A stretch of 64,000 nt of DNA from Flavihumibacter fluvii. Lineage in GTDB: Bacteria; Bacteroidota; Bacteroidia; Chitinophagales; Chitinophagaceae. Within the stretch, counting starts at the first letter, position 1. Each line of letters begins with the position of its first letter. The stretch is taken from the NCBI RefSeq assembly GCF_018595675.2, contig NZ_CP092333.1:4364001-4428000 (forward strand). Reading direction: 5' to 3'. Made by a program: the position numbers and the translations under genes. This document shows positions 7,816-16,151 of the stretch, piece after piece. Under the pieces are notes generated by a model, which saw nothing but the letters and a program-made list of their open reading frames with translations, had not been told where the DNA came from and ran no database searches.

Positions 7816-8609
7816 AATGTCCCTATGATTACAAAAGGGTTAGGATAGTTTTTTTGGTGGCTTTCATATACCGTTCCCAGGAAAAAATATAGATCCTTTG
7901 TTAATGCAAAATCATCCCAGTATTTCTTCTTTACAGCCTGGCATGCCAGGAATTCCTGATCATGGCCTTCGTATTTGGCCAGCATCTTCCAATACAATGC
8001 ACCAATTTCCCAATCTTCGATCATTAATTTTGAAGTCGTTCCTTCTTCGTCTTTAAACCGGTAAGAAAATTTGAATGGCAGTTTATTTACAACATCAAAA
8101 GGATTCTCTGCATTTTTAAATAATTGTATTTGCTGCGCTTTGGCTTTTAAGGTTGCAATTTTTTCTTTATCCCATTCAGCGTCAACTTTTTCAAAAGTAA
8201 AATCAAGAACTTCAGTTGGCTTAAAAGTGGCTAATGATATCGGATTGGTGCTATCCTTTGCCGCAGCAATGAGTTTTTTAAGGTTTGTATGGACATTTTT
8301 TAAGACAATCGCTTTTCTTTCCTGCCAGGAATTGGCTGTGCTAATATGGTCAACAACATTAAAATTCGAATCGATAGTATATGGTTTATAGCTTTCCGGC
8401 CTAAAGTCAGCTCTGTTTTTCACAAGGTCAAGTTCTATCCAATCGTATTTGCTGTAACGGCTGTTGTAATCTAATTTCCGGAACGGGATAGGATAAATTC
8501 TAACCCAGCTGCCGTCTTCCAAAAAACCAGCGGTACACACTAATTCATCATATTTAGTGGAAAGGGTTGGGTAGGTTTTTACAGCAACCAATACTTTGGT
8601 TAAGGCCAT
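7761..8609 (-). CDS. Hypothetical OB-fold-like protein of a three-gene cassette
   Basis: This 282-residue protein is the last gene of a tight minus-strand trio, only 1 nt after the DUF488 gene. The first half is beta-rich: VLVAVKTYPTLSTKYDELVC, then GSWVRIYPIPFRKLD. This fits a protein I associate with the name 'dual OB-containing domain', which is often found next to DUF488 genes; that name is from memory and not certain. The second half contains KFSYRFKDEEGTTSKLMI, also beta-rich. There is no catalytic motif I can name, no signal peptide and no membrane segment. Its job may be nucleic acid or nucleotide binding for its partners (inference). Its 3' end overlaps the sigma gene end by 55 nt, convergently. 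Confidence 0.6.
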   Translation of the reverse strand: MALTKVLVAVKTYPTLSTKYDELVCTAGFLEDGSWVRIYPIPFRKLDYNSRYSKYDWIELDLVKNRADFRPESYKPYTIDSNFNVVDHISTANSWQERKAIVLKNVHTNLKKLIAAAKDSTNPISLATFKPTEVLDFTFEKVDAEWDKEKIATLKAKAQQIQLFKNAENPFDVVNKLPFKFSYRFKDEEGTTSKLMIEDWEIGALYWKMLAKYEGHDQEFLACQAVKKKYWDDFALTKDLYFFLGTVYESHQKNYPNPFVIIGTFHPTFPEQAKIEPQLSMF

Positions 8610-8610
8610 A

Positions 8611-9495
8611 CTATATATGCTTTAATTCATAGGACCATCCTGGTAATTTTGATATAGCTTCTGCAAGCGGCTTTCTATGGCATTGACAAATGGCCGCCTC
8701 AAAGCATGTTAATGCTATTCTTTTATTTTCTTTGAGAAGAGCAAGTATCCTTTCCTGCGTTGAAATTGTTTTGGGCAGGGTTTTATTTCTATAATTGTTA
8801 AACAAGTTATCATAATCACTTTGAGCTTTAAGTTCCTGCCTGAATTCAGATTGAATACCTACCTCCGCAAAATGAATATATTCTATATTTAAATTGCTGC
8901 AATATTTTATTAATTGGCTTTTGGAGAAGCCAAATTTCTGACTCATAGGATTATTACGTACATCAACCAATACCCTAATATCATTTTTTATTAATTTATT
9001 CAGGTAGGCTTCAAGCGAAATTCCTTCATAGCCAATCGTGTACAAGACAGTTTCAGCTGATGAAGGTTTATTGTCATACACTTTTGCAAGTTGTTTTTTT
9101 GTTAGAAGCCGTTCCGCTGTTGTGCTGTTAATTGCATAATAGGGGTGATTGATGTATGTAAATTTCATTAGGCTGTCACGATTCAAGCCATTTAATTCCC
9201 GGTACGCCTGGGTTATTATATTTAAGTCTGTTGATTTTAAGGAAGAAGTATGATTTTTTTTATCCTGAATCCAATAGCTTGTGTTATCATCATTTAAGAT
9301 GCCTTTTTGAACCATTGTATACAGATCTGCATTCGCTGAAAATGAAAAGCAACCATATAAATATGGAATGAAATCATATTCCGGTCTTTCCTGCTTTTGG
9401 CAGATCAGGAAGAGGATCTTTTGCAGGTTGATTTTTTCCAGCTTCCCGCCAAAAAGCTCCAGTATGGCTAATATTAATTTCCTTCTATAAAACAT
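8611..9495 (-). CDS. DUF488 domain protein with extra N-terminal domain
   Basis: This protein has 294 residues. From about 155 on it matches the DUF488 family: YTIGYEGISLEAYLNKLI, then VLVDVRNNPMSQKFGFSK, then a C-terminal IALTCFEAAICQCHR with the Cys/His cluster typical of the family. DUF488 has a Rossmann-like fold whose reaction is not settled. The N-terminal 130 residues (LEKINLQKILFLICQ, then PYLYGCFSFSANADLYTM) are a separate helical domain that recalls Panacea/SocA-type antitoxin domains; I hold that loosely. It is the middle gene of three on the minus strand: 13 nt after the HEPN-motif gene and 1 nt before the OB-like gene, so the three should be one transcript. Confidence 0.7.
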   Translation of the reverse strand: MFYRRKLILAILELFGGKLEKINLQKILFLICQKQERPEYDFIPYLYGCFSFSANADLYTMVQKGILNDDNTSYWIQDKKNHTSSLKSTDLNIITQAYRELNGLNRDSLMKFTYINHPYYAINSTTAERLLTKKQLAKVYDNKPSSAETVLYTIGYEGISLEAYLNKLIKNDIRVLVDVRNNPMSQKFGFSKSQLIKYCSNLNIEYIHFAEVGIQSEFRQELKAQSDYDNLFNNYRNKTLPKTISTQERILALLKENKRIALTCFEAAICQCHRKPLAEAISKLPGWSYELKHI

Positions 9496-9508
9496 AATAC
9501 AAAGATAG

Positions 9509-9955
9509 TTAAGTTCCGGGGCTTTGAAATAGAGCTTGGAAAACCATATTTACTGATTTCTTCGCATTGTTTTCCATTAATTCCCGGCTATTGTATTGGT
9601 CATCTATACTAAGTGATTGCTGGGTTATGTTCACATGTACATATCGATTTCTTAGTTTACGTAACCAATCTATTTCATTCCCAGAATAAAATCTCTTTAA
9701 TAATTCGGCGGTATTAATTTTATTATCCAATGATTCGGTTTCCCGTAATTGGGCATCGATAATTGAAACTGATATGATGATAGCGCTTATAAAAGCACCT
9801 AGGCAAAAACAAGCTTGTAACTCAACCAGTAATGCTGAGGCCTGGTCACTAATTAAATAGTTGGCAAGGGGATGTTGTTTTTTATCTAATTCATTTTCGA
9901 ACCATTGCTTCCTTTCGGACCATATTTTGAAATCCGGATATTCAAGCTGTTCCAT
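9509..9955 (-). CDS. HEPN-motif protein (putative RNase-type) heading a cassette
   Basis: This 148-residue, all-helical protein is the first gene of the minus-strand trio. Its middle contains a hydrophobic helix (LQACFCLGAFISAIIISVSI). At about residue 102-111 it carries LRKLRNRYVH, an Rx4H motif within a helix. Both features fit HEPN domains, whose active forms cleave RNA and are frequent in toxin-antitoxin and antiviral systems (family knowledge). The alternative is a non-catalytic HEPN adaptor. Transcription starts in the 136-bp gap shared with fecR. The pairing with DUF488 and OB-like genes suggests a three-part system (inference). Confidence 0.55.
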   Translation of the reverse strand: MEQLEYPDFKIWSERKQWFENELDKKQHPLANYLISDQASALLVELQACFCLGAFISAIIISVSIIDAQLRETESLDNKINTAELLKRFYSGNEIDWLRKLRNRYVHVNITQQSLSIDDQYNSRELMENNAKKSVNMVFQALFQSPGT

Positions 9956-10091
9956 TTGATAAGAATTTCAGGTAAATACTGTAATTTACTATTGTGAGAT
10001 TATCAACATTCTGAAATATTTTTCTTCAAACAATACCTAAGTTGAATGATTTCCTGATATATAGAGTATAATTCAGTAAGATCTTCTGCAA

Positions 10092-11258
10092 ATGGTTAAT
10101 TCTTCACGCATAGTTTTCATTCTTTACCGGTATTACCAACAAGCGGAGTTGTCGGAAGACGAGACTCAGGACCTACAGGAATGGCTAGCCACTTCTGAAC
10201 TGAACCAGCAGCTTTTCGATGAATTGAGCAATACGGAAGGCTGGGAAGCGGAATTGAATGCTATAAAAGCCCGTAATCCAGAACCTACATGGGCATTGCT
10301 CAAGGCACGGATTGAGCAGGATAGACAAGCAGTTTCCATGCCTTTTAGGTGGTGGCAGGTGGCGGCTGCTATTGGTGGATTGGTATTCCTGGCCGGAATT
10401 TGGGCAGCATTTTATTTCCGTCAACCAATTGCGAAACCGCCTATGGTGGACAATAATTTACCAGGTAATGATATTCTTCCAGGAAAGAATGCTGTTCATC
10501 TTACATTAGGGAATGGTTCAGTTGTGATTCTTGATAGTTTGGGAAATCAGCCTATTATCCAGGAAGGACGAAGGATTGCAGAGCAAGCACAAGGTGTGAT
10601 CCGGTATCCAGGCAGGGCGGACATGAAAGATTATTCTACCAATATTTTGAAGACTTCAATAGGGAACTTAGTAAGTGTTGTTCTGGCTGATGGCTCAAAA
10701 GTTTGGCTAAATGCAGTTTCCAGCCTTGAGTACCCCGTTCAATTTACAGGTGATGTCAGGGTGGTAACCTTACATGGGGAGGCCTATTTTGAAGTTGCAC
10801 ACCAGGCAAGTCCATTTGTGGTTCACACTACAAGGGGCGATATTATTGTCCTGGGTACCCATTTTAATGTTAATGATTATGTGAATGAGTCAACCATGCA
10901 AACAACCCTCATGGAAGGTAAAGTGCGGTTGAGATCAGATATGGACTCAGTTGTTTTACGCCCAGGTGAAGGAGCTGCTATAAGTGACCAATACAAAATT
11001 CAACGATTTGCTGCCGATACAGGTTTTGTCCTGGCATGGAAACAAAATGTATTCAGATTTCAGAATGCTGATTATCCCGAAATTTTTAAACAACTGGCCC
11101 GGTGGTATGATCTTGAGATGGTTTTCGAGCAACCTGTTAATGCAAGGTTTTCAGGCATTCTTCCTAAAGACAGGCCTTTATCACAATTGCTGGCCATTTT
11201 GGCTAAAGCGGGGCAGGTAAAATTTGAGATCAGGGGCAAAAAAGTAATTGTAAAATAA
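10092..11258 (+). CDS. FecR-family anti-sigma factor
   Basis: This 388-residue inner-membrane protein relays signal from a TonB-dependent receptor to the ECF sigma factor. The cytoplasmic N-terminal part spans about residues 1-90. One membrane helix follows at about 92-115 (QVAAAIGGLVFLAGIWAAFY). The periplasmic FecR domain has the motif VVLADGSKVWLNAVSSLEYP at about 198-217 and GEAYFEVAHQASPFVVHT at about 234-251. The C-terminal domain (LARWYDLEMVF...) is the STN-like, receptor-contacting part. It is directly upstream of the SusC gene, so its partner sigma factor should be the one at 7159-7815, despite the opposite-strand cassette between them. Confidence 0.92.
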   Translation: MVNSSRIVFILYRYYQQAELSEDETQDLQEWLATSELNQQLFDELSNTEGWEAELNAIKARNPEPTWALLKARIEQDRQAVSMPFRWWQVAAAIGGLVFLAGIWAAFYFRQPIAKPPMVDNNLPGNDILPGKNAVHLTLGNGSVVILDSLGNQPIIQEGRRIAEQAQGVIRYPGRADMKDYSTNILKTSIGNLVSVVLADGSKVWLNAVSSLEYPVQFTGDVRVVTLHGEAYFEVAHQASPFVVHTTRGDIIVLGTHFNVNDYVNESTMQTTLMEGKVRLRSDMDSVVLRPGEGAAISDQYKIQRFAADTGFVLAWKQNVFRFQNADYPEIFKQLARWYDLEMVFEQPVNARFSGILPKDRPLSQLLAILAKAGQVKFEIRGKKVIVK

Positions 11259-11346
11259 TGAAAAACCAAAGGAATAACAGTTTATTAATAACCACTAAAT
11301 AATTAAATCCTTCAGGTGTACCAGATGTATACTCCTGAAACAGAAA

Positions 11347-11373
11347 CCGGTCCCTGTTTGCACCAGGAACCGG
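11347..11373 (+). promoter_or_regulatory. Leader hairpin between fecR and susC
   Basis: CCGGTCCCTG at 11347-11356 faces CAGGAACCGG at 11364-11373. Nine of ten positions pair around a 7-nt loop, with one mismatch. There is no T-run after it, so it is more likely a structured leader or a transcript-processing element of the susC mRNA than a terminator. The 174-bp gap otherwise holds nothing I recognise. Confidence 0.4.
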
Positions 11374-11432
11374 CCAACGGATTAACATCCACTCACTTTG
11401 CGGCAAGCTATTGTTAACCCTCAATCAAATGT

Positions 11433-14400
11433 ATGCATTTAACTGCTATTGGGAAACCTATGACCCCTGGCTGGCGGTCAAAGGTCTTGCGTAAAACCTT
11501 ACTTATGATGCAATTCACAGCCATCCTACTGCTTGCAGGCTGCCTGCAATTGTCGGCCGCAAGTTACGGCCAGGAAATCAGCATGTCCAGGAGACAAGCT
11601 ACGCTTGGAGAAATCTTTCTGGAAATTCACCAACAAACCGGGTATTTCTTTTATTATGACGAAGCCTTGATACAAAAAGCCAGGCGGATAAATATTGCTG
11701 TAAAGAGCGAATCCTTAGATAAGGTACTCGCCATCTGTTTTTACCAGCAGCCATTACAGTATGTAATCGACAACCAGGTAATAGTTGTATCCGCAAAAAA
11801 AATGCCTCTAATTGCGGTTGATAGTTCGGGTTTCCCAGTAAGCGGCAAAGTTGTCAACCAGGAAGACGAACCCATAAGTAATGCAACCATTTTGGTTCAG
11901 CCTGGTGGTATAATGACCATGACCGATGAAAATGGATTTTTTTTAATTCCTGCAGTACAAAAAAATTCCACTATACAGATAAGCTCCGTCGGATACCTTA
12001 CCCGGAAACTCGGTGTTTCTAAAGACCAAATGTATCTGATCAGTTTAAAAAGGACTGACAATAAATTAGATGAAGTGCAGGTGATCGCTTATGGAACCAG
12101 CAGTAGAAGATTAAACACCGGAACCGTTTCGAAAGTGACCAGTGCAGTAATTGAGCAACAACCTGTATCGAATCCATTAAGCGCTATGCAGGGTCGTGTA
12201 CCAGGTTTGACCATTCAGCAAAATACAAGTGTTCCGGGTGGTGGTTTTAAAGTTCAGTTACGTGGCCAAAACAGCGTACGTGCTGATGGAAATGATCTGT
12301 TTTATGTAGTGGATGGAGTACCCTATACAAGCAGTTCAATCGCCTCGCCATATACCAGTGCTATTATTGCCAGGGGAAACCCGCTGAGTGCCATTAACCC
12401 AGCCGATATTGAAAGCATTGAAGTCCTCAAGGATGCTGATGCTACAGCCATTTATGGTTCGAGGGGAGCTAATGGGGTAGTACTGATTACCACAAAAAAA
12501 GGTAAAGCCGGTAAGTTACAAGTGAATATTAATACATACCAGAGTTTCGGTAACCTCGCCCGAAAACTCGATATACTGAAAACAGAAGATTACCTGGCCA
12601 TGCGACATGAGGCATTTCGGAATGATGGTCAAACCATACAACCCTGGGATGTAGATTTGACAGTGTGGGATACAACCAGGTATACCGACTGGCAGGAAGA
12701 ATTGTTGGGTAATACAGCAAGAGCTAGTCACCTTGAAGGATCGATAGGCGGAGGTAATGCAAACTCGCAATTCCTGGTGGGCGGTACTTACCATAGAGAA
12801 ACAACTGTATTTCCTGGTGATTTTAGTGATACCAAAGGCTCAGCTCATTTCAATCTGAATAATTCCAGCCTGAATGGGAAATTTAAAACCAGTATAACGG
12901 GAACATATTTGGTTGACAACAATCATTTATTGAATTATGACCTTACTGAATTGATTACGCAACTGCCGCCCAATGCCCCAAAGATTTACCAGGAAAATGG
13001 TGAATTAAATTGGGAAAGCTCAACCTGGACAAACCCCTATAGTTACCTCTATCAAAAATACCAAGCCCGCACAACCAACTTAATTGGCAATGCAACTTTA
13101 AGTTATCAACTGGTGAAAGGCTTAACAATACGTGCTAACCTTGGTTTTACTGAAATGAAGGTAAATGAAAAGGCGATATATCCTGGCAGCTCATACGATC
13201 CTGCTTTTGAGCAGGCAGGAAGTTCAAACTTTGCCAACAACCAGGTACGAACCTGGATTGCAGAACCCATGATTCAATGGAACCGGAATTTTGAACACCA
13301 TAGTTTTGAAGTTCTGGCAGGAGGCACATTTCAGGAATCTGTCAGAGAAGGCACAACTTTTCAGGCGACTGATTTTATTAGTGATGCCTTGCTGGAAAAC
13401 CTGGCAGCTGCCGGAAACGTAAAAGTCGCAAACACGAGCTATAGTCAGTATCGTTATGCGGCGATTTTTGGCCGAATGAATTATAAATGGCAAAATGAAT
13501 TCTTGGTTAACCTGACTGCCCGCAGGGATGGTTCAAGTCGTTTCGGACCTGGTAAACAGTTCGCAAATTTCGGAGCAATTGGCGCAGGGTGGATATTCAC
13601 GCAAAGACCCTGGATTCAAAGGATTCTACCTTTTTTAAGTTTCGGTAAAATAAGAGCCAGCTACGGCTTAACCGGCAGTGACCAGATTGGTGATTATGGT
13701 TATTTGGAATTATGGTTGCCCAGTAGTTATGGATACCAGGGAATACCTGGTTTACAGCCTGGAAACCTGAATAATCCGGATTACCATTGGGAAACCAATC
13801 GTAAACTGGAAGCCAGCCTTGACCTTGGCTTTTTGAACGACAGGTTGTTGTTTAGTATGAATTATTATTACAACCGTTCCGGGAATCAACTGGTTGGTTA
13901 TCCATTACCTGTTATCACTGGCTTTAACCAGGTGCAATACAATCTAAATGCTGAGGTTGAAAATAAGGGTTGGGAATTTGAACTAAATGCTGCAATCCTA
14001 AGGGGTGAAGGTTTAAAATGGAACAGTTCCTTTAATCTGAGCCTGCCAAGGAATAAATTGGTTTCCTTTCCGAATTTGGCTGGTTCCTCATTCGCAAACA
14101 GTTATATAATAGGTCAATCCTTGTTTACAAAAAAGTATTTTGCTGTAGAAGGTGTTGATCCTGAAACCGGCATTTATCGCTTTAAAGATTTTAATAAGGA
14201 TGGTGTAATTAGTTATCCCAAAGATGCACAGGTTATGAAAACTATTAGCAGAACCATGTATGGGGGATGGCAAAATGATTTTTCCTATAAAGGGTTACGG
14301 CTTGACCTGTTTTTTGAATTCGTGCAACAGACGGGCTTAAATTACCGAACAGCTTTTTACATGCCTGGTGGCTATGGTCCGCAACCTGACTATGTGTTAG

Positions 14401-14732
14401 ACAGATGGCAGGCCATTGGTGAAAATAGTAATACGCAAAAATTTACACAAGATTATGGTAGTGCTGGTTATAGTTCATTTTCGAAAGCCCAGGCTTATGG
14501 AGACCAAAATGTAAGTGATGCATCTTTTATCAGGTTAAAAAATCTGTCACTGGCCTATGATTTACCTAAGTCCTGGCAAACTGCAATGCATCTTCAGAAG
14601 GCTCAATTTTATTTACAAGGCCAAAATTTATTTACCCTTACCAATTATAAAGGCTGGGATCCTGAAAATATGAGCTTCCTGCGTTTGCCACCTTTACGAG
14701 TATGGGCAATAGGCTTCAGGATAACCCTTTAA
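11433..14732 (+). CDS. SusC/RagA-family TonB-dependent receptor with STN domain
   Basis: This 1099-residue outer-membrane importer has a signal peptide near residues 22-47 (TAILLLAGCLQLSAASYGQ). A secretin/TonB N-terminal (STN) domain follows at about 50-118 (LGEIFLEIHQQTGYFFYY). Next come a carboxypeptidase-regulatory-like domain at about 133-203 (SGKVVNQEDEPISNATILVQ), a plug with the SusC signature (NPLSAMQGRVPGLTIQQN, then ADATAIYGSRGANGVVLITT), and a long beta-barrel. The STN domain marks it as a signalling receptor for FecR. ATG at 11460 is a possible alternative start. SusD follows after 10 nt. The substrate cannot be read from sequence; the thioredoxin-like and microprotein genes next door argue against a simple polysaccharide locus. 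Confidence 0.93.
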   Translation: MHLTAIGKPMTPGWRSKVLRKTLLMMQFTAILLLAGCLQLSAASYGQEISMSRRQATLGEIFLEIHQQTGYFFYYDEALIQKARRINIAVKSESLDKVLAICFYQQPLQYVIDNQVIVVSAKKMPLIAVDSSGFPVSGKVVNQEDEPISNATILVQPGGIMTMTDENGFFLIPAVQKNSTIQISSVGYLTRKLGVSKDQMYLISLKRTDNKLDEVQVIAYGTSSRRLNTGTVSKVTSAVIEQQPVSNPLSAMQGRVPGLTIQQNTSVPGGGFKVQLRGQNSVRADGNDLFYVVDGVPYTSSSIASPYTSAIIARGNPLSAINPADIESIEVLKDADATAIYGSRGANGVVLITTKKGKAGKLQVNINTYQSFGNLARKLDILKTEDYLAMRHEAFRNDGQTIQPWDVDLTVWDTTRYTDWQEELLGNTARASHLEGSIGGGNANSQFLVGGTYHRETTVFPGDFSDTKGSAHFNLNNSSLNGKFKTSITGTYLVDNNHLLNYDLTELITQLPPNAPKIYQENGELNWESSTWTNPYSYLYQKYQARTTNLIGNATLSYQLVKGLTIRANLGFTEMKVNEKAIYPGSSYDPAFEQAGSSNFANNQVRTWIAEPMIQWNRNFEHHSFEVLAGGTFQESVREGTTFQATDFISDALLENLAAAGNVKVANTSYSQYRYAAIFGRMNYKWQNEFLVNLTARRDGSSRFGPGKQFANFGAIGAGWIFTQRPWIQRILPFLSFGKIRASYGLTGSDQIGDYGYLELWLPSSYGYQGIPGLQPGNLNNPDYHWETNRKLEASLDLGFLNDRLLFSMNYYYNRSGNQLVGYPLPVITGFNQVQYNLNAEVENKGWEFELNAAILRGEGLKWNSSFNLSLPRNKLVSFPNLAGSSFANSYIIGQSLFTKKYFAVEGVDPETGIYRFKDFNKDGVISYPKDAQVMKTISRTMYGGWQNDFSYKGLRLDLFFEFVQQTGLNYRTAFYMPGGYGPQPDYVLDRWQAIGENSNTQKFTQDYGSAGYSSFSKAQAYGDQNVSDASFIRLKNLSLAYDLPKSWQTAMHLQKAQFYLQGQNLFTLTNYKGWDPENMSFLRLPPLRVWAIGFRITL

Positions 14733-14742
14733 AATTATTAGA

Positions 14743-16125
14743 ATGAGCAATCAACATAAAATATTTGTCATTTTCGCAATATTAATTGCGGGCATTGGAT
14801 CAGGCTGTGAAAAATTTGTGACTGTTGAACCACCACCCAATGCATTAGTCAGTGCTTTTGTATTTGCGGATGATAAAACAGCGGAATCTGCCATTTCTGG
14901 CGTATATGAAAAAATGATGGGAAGCCCTACCGGGTTCTTTAATGGTGGATTAGAATTGTATACCGGGTTGTCTGGAGATGAATTAATAGCCCGGACTGCC
15001 AGGCCCAATTTCATTGAGTTTAATAAAAATGCACTGCTGGCAACTAATACTGAGGTAAAAAGAATCTGGCAGGCCGCTTATGAGGTAATTTATTCCTGCA
15101 ATGCCATCCTGGAGGGATTAGCAGCATCGAGTTCAGTAAGCGAAAGAATGAAACTGCAGTTGAAAGGAGAAGCGCTTACCTTACGTGCATTCAGTTATAG
15201 CCAATTGGTACAATTATTTGGTCATGTGCCGATGGTGCTAACCACTGACTACCGGGAAAATGCTGTGGCGGCCCGGACTGATAAGCAGGTTTTGCTTGCC
15301 CAGGTTGAACAGGATTTATTGATGGCGGTGGAAGTATTGCAGCCAGATTATCAATTCAGCAATAGCGAAAGAACCAGGCCAAATAGGTATGTGGCGCAGG
15401 CATTGCTGGGAAGGCTGTATTTACTGGAAAGCAAATGGGAAAAGGCGATCGAATTGGCAACAGCAATTATTGGCGCTTCGGATGTATTTGCACTTTCACC
15501 AGAGCTGGATGGCGTGTTTAAACATAATAGCATTGAAGCCATCTGGCAGTTAATGCCAGTAATCCCCAATATGAATACAGGCCTGGGTTATGTTTTTGTT
15601 CAGCAATCGGGTGTGCCGACTTATGGAGATATCAAAGCAGATTATTTAGGAAAATTTGAAGCAGATGATCAAAGGTTAAATGCCTGGATATATACCTATA
15701 CAGAAAATGGGGTTACTTATCATATACCCTATAAATACCAGGTAAAAGGCGGCGAGGCAATTGAAGAATATTATACACTCGTCCGGCTGGCAGAAATCTA
15801 TTTGATAAGGGCAGAGGCTTACCTGCAAAGCGGCATGTTACCGGCGGCCAGGGCGGATATCAATATTATTAGAAACAGGGCTGGTAAAGGCAGTCTTACC
15901 GTTGATGATGCAACAATATTAACTGGTGCACTTGAAACGGAACGCAGTTGCGAATTATTTGTTGAAGATGGGCATCGTTGGTTTGATATAAAGCGATGGG
16001 GTAAGGTCGATGCAGTGATGGCCGTTGCAAAACCGAATGATTGGCATCCGAATGATGCAGTATATCCCTTACCGCAATCAGAACTGGATAATAATGTTCA
16101 GTTAGTACAGAATCCCGGGTATTGA
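14743..16125 (+). CDS. SusD/RagB-family surface lipoprotein
   Basis: This 460-residue partner of the SusC receptor captures substrate at the cell surface and closes over the barrel as a lid. The lipoprotein signal is clear: a hydrophobic N-terminus then GSGCEKF, with Cys-22 as the lipid site. The family's TPR-like helices are visible (VYEKMMG..., IWQAAYEVIYSCNAILEGL). The C-terminal signature YTLVRLAEIYLIRAEAYL and ERSCELFVEDGHRWFDIKRW is intact. At 460 residues it is slightly shorter than many SusD proteins. It lies 10 nt after susC and 26 nt before a thioredoxin-like gene, so it is part of one operon. Confidence 0.93.
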   Translation: MSNQHKIFVIFAILIAGIGSGCEKFVTVEPPPNALVSAFVFADDKTAESAISGVYEKMMGSPTGFFNGGLELYTGLSGDELIARTARPNFIEFNKNALLATNTEVKRIWQAAYEVIYSCNAILEGLAASSSVSERMKLQLKGEALTLRAFSYSQLVQLFGHVPMVLTTDYRENAVAARTDKQVLLAQVEQDLLMAVEVLQPDYQFSNSERTRPNRYVAQALLGRLYLLESKWEKAIELATAIIGASDVFALSPELDGVFKHNSIEAIWQLMPVIPNMNTGLGYVFVQQSGVPTYGDIKADYLGKFEADDQRLNAWIYTYTENGVTYHIPYKYQVKGGEAIEEYYTLVRLAEIYLIRAEAYLQSGMLPAARADINIIRNRAGKGSLTVDDATILTGALETERSCELFVEDGHRWFDIKRWGKVDAVMAVAKPNDWHPNDAVYPLPQSELDNNVQLVQNPGY

Positions 16126-16151
16126 ATTTTTAAAAATTAATTATTTAGACC

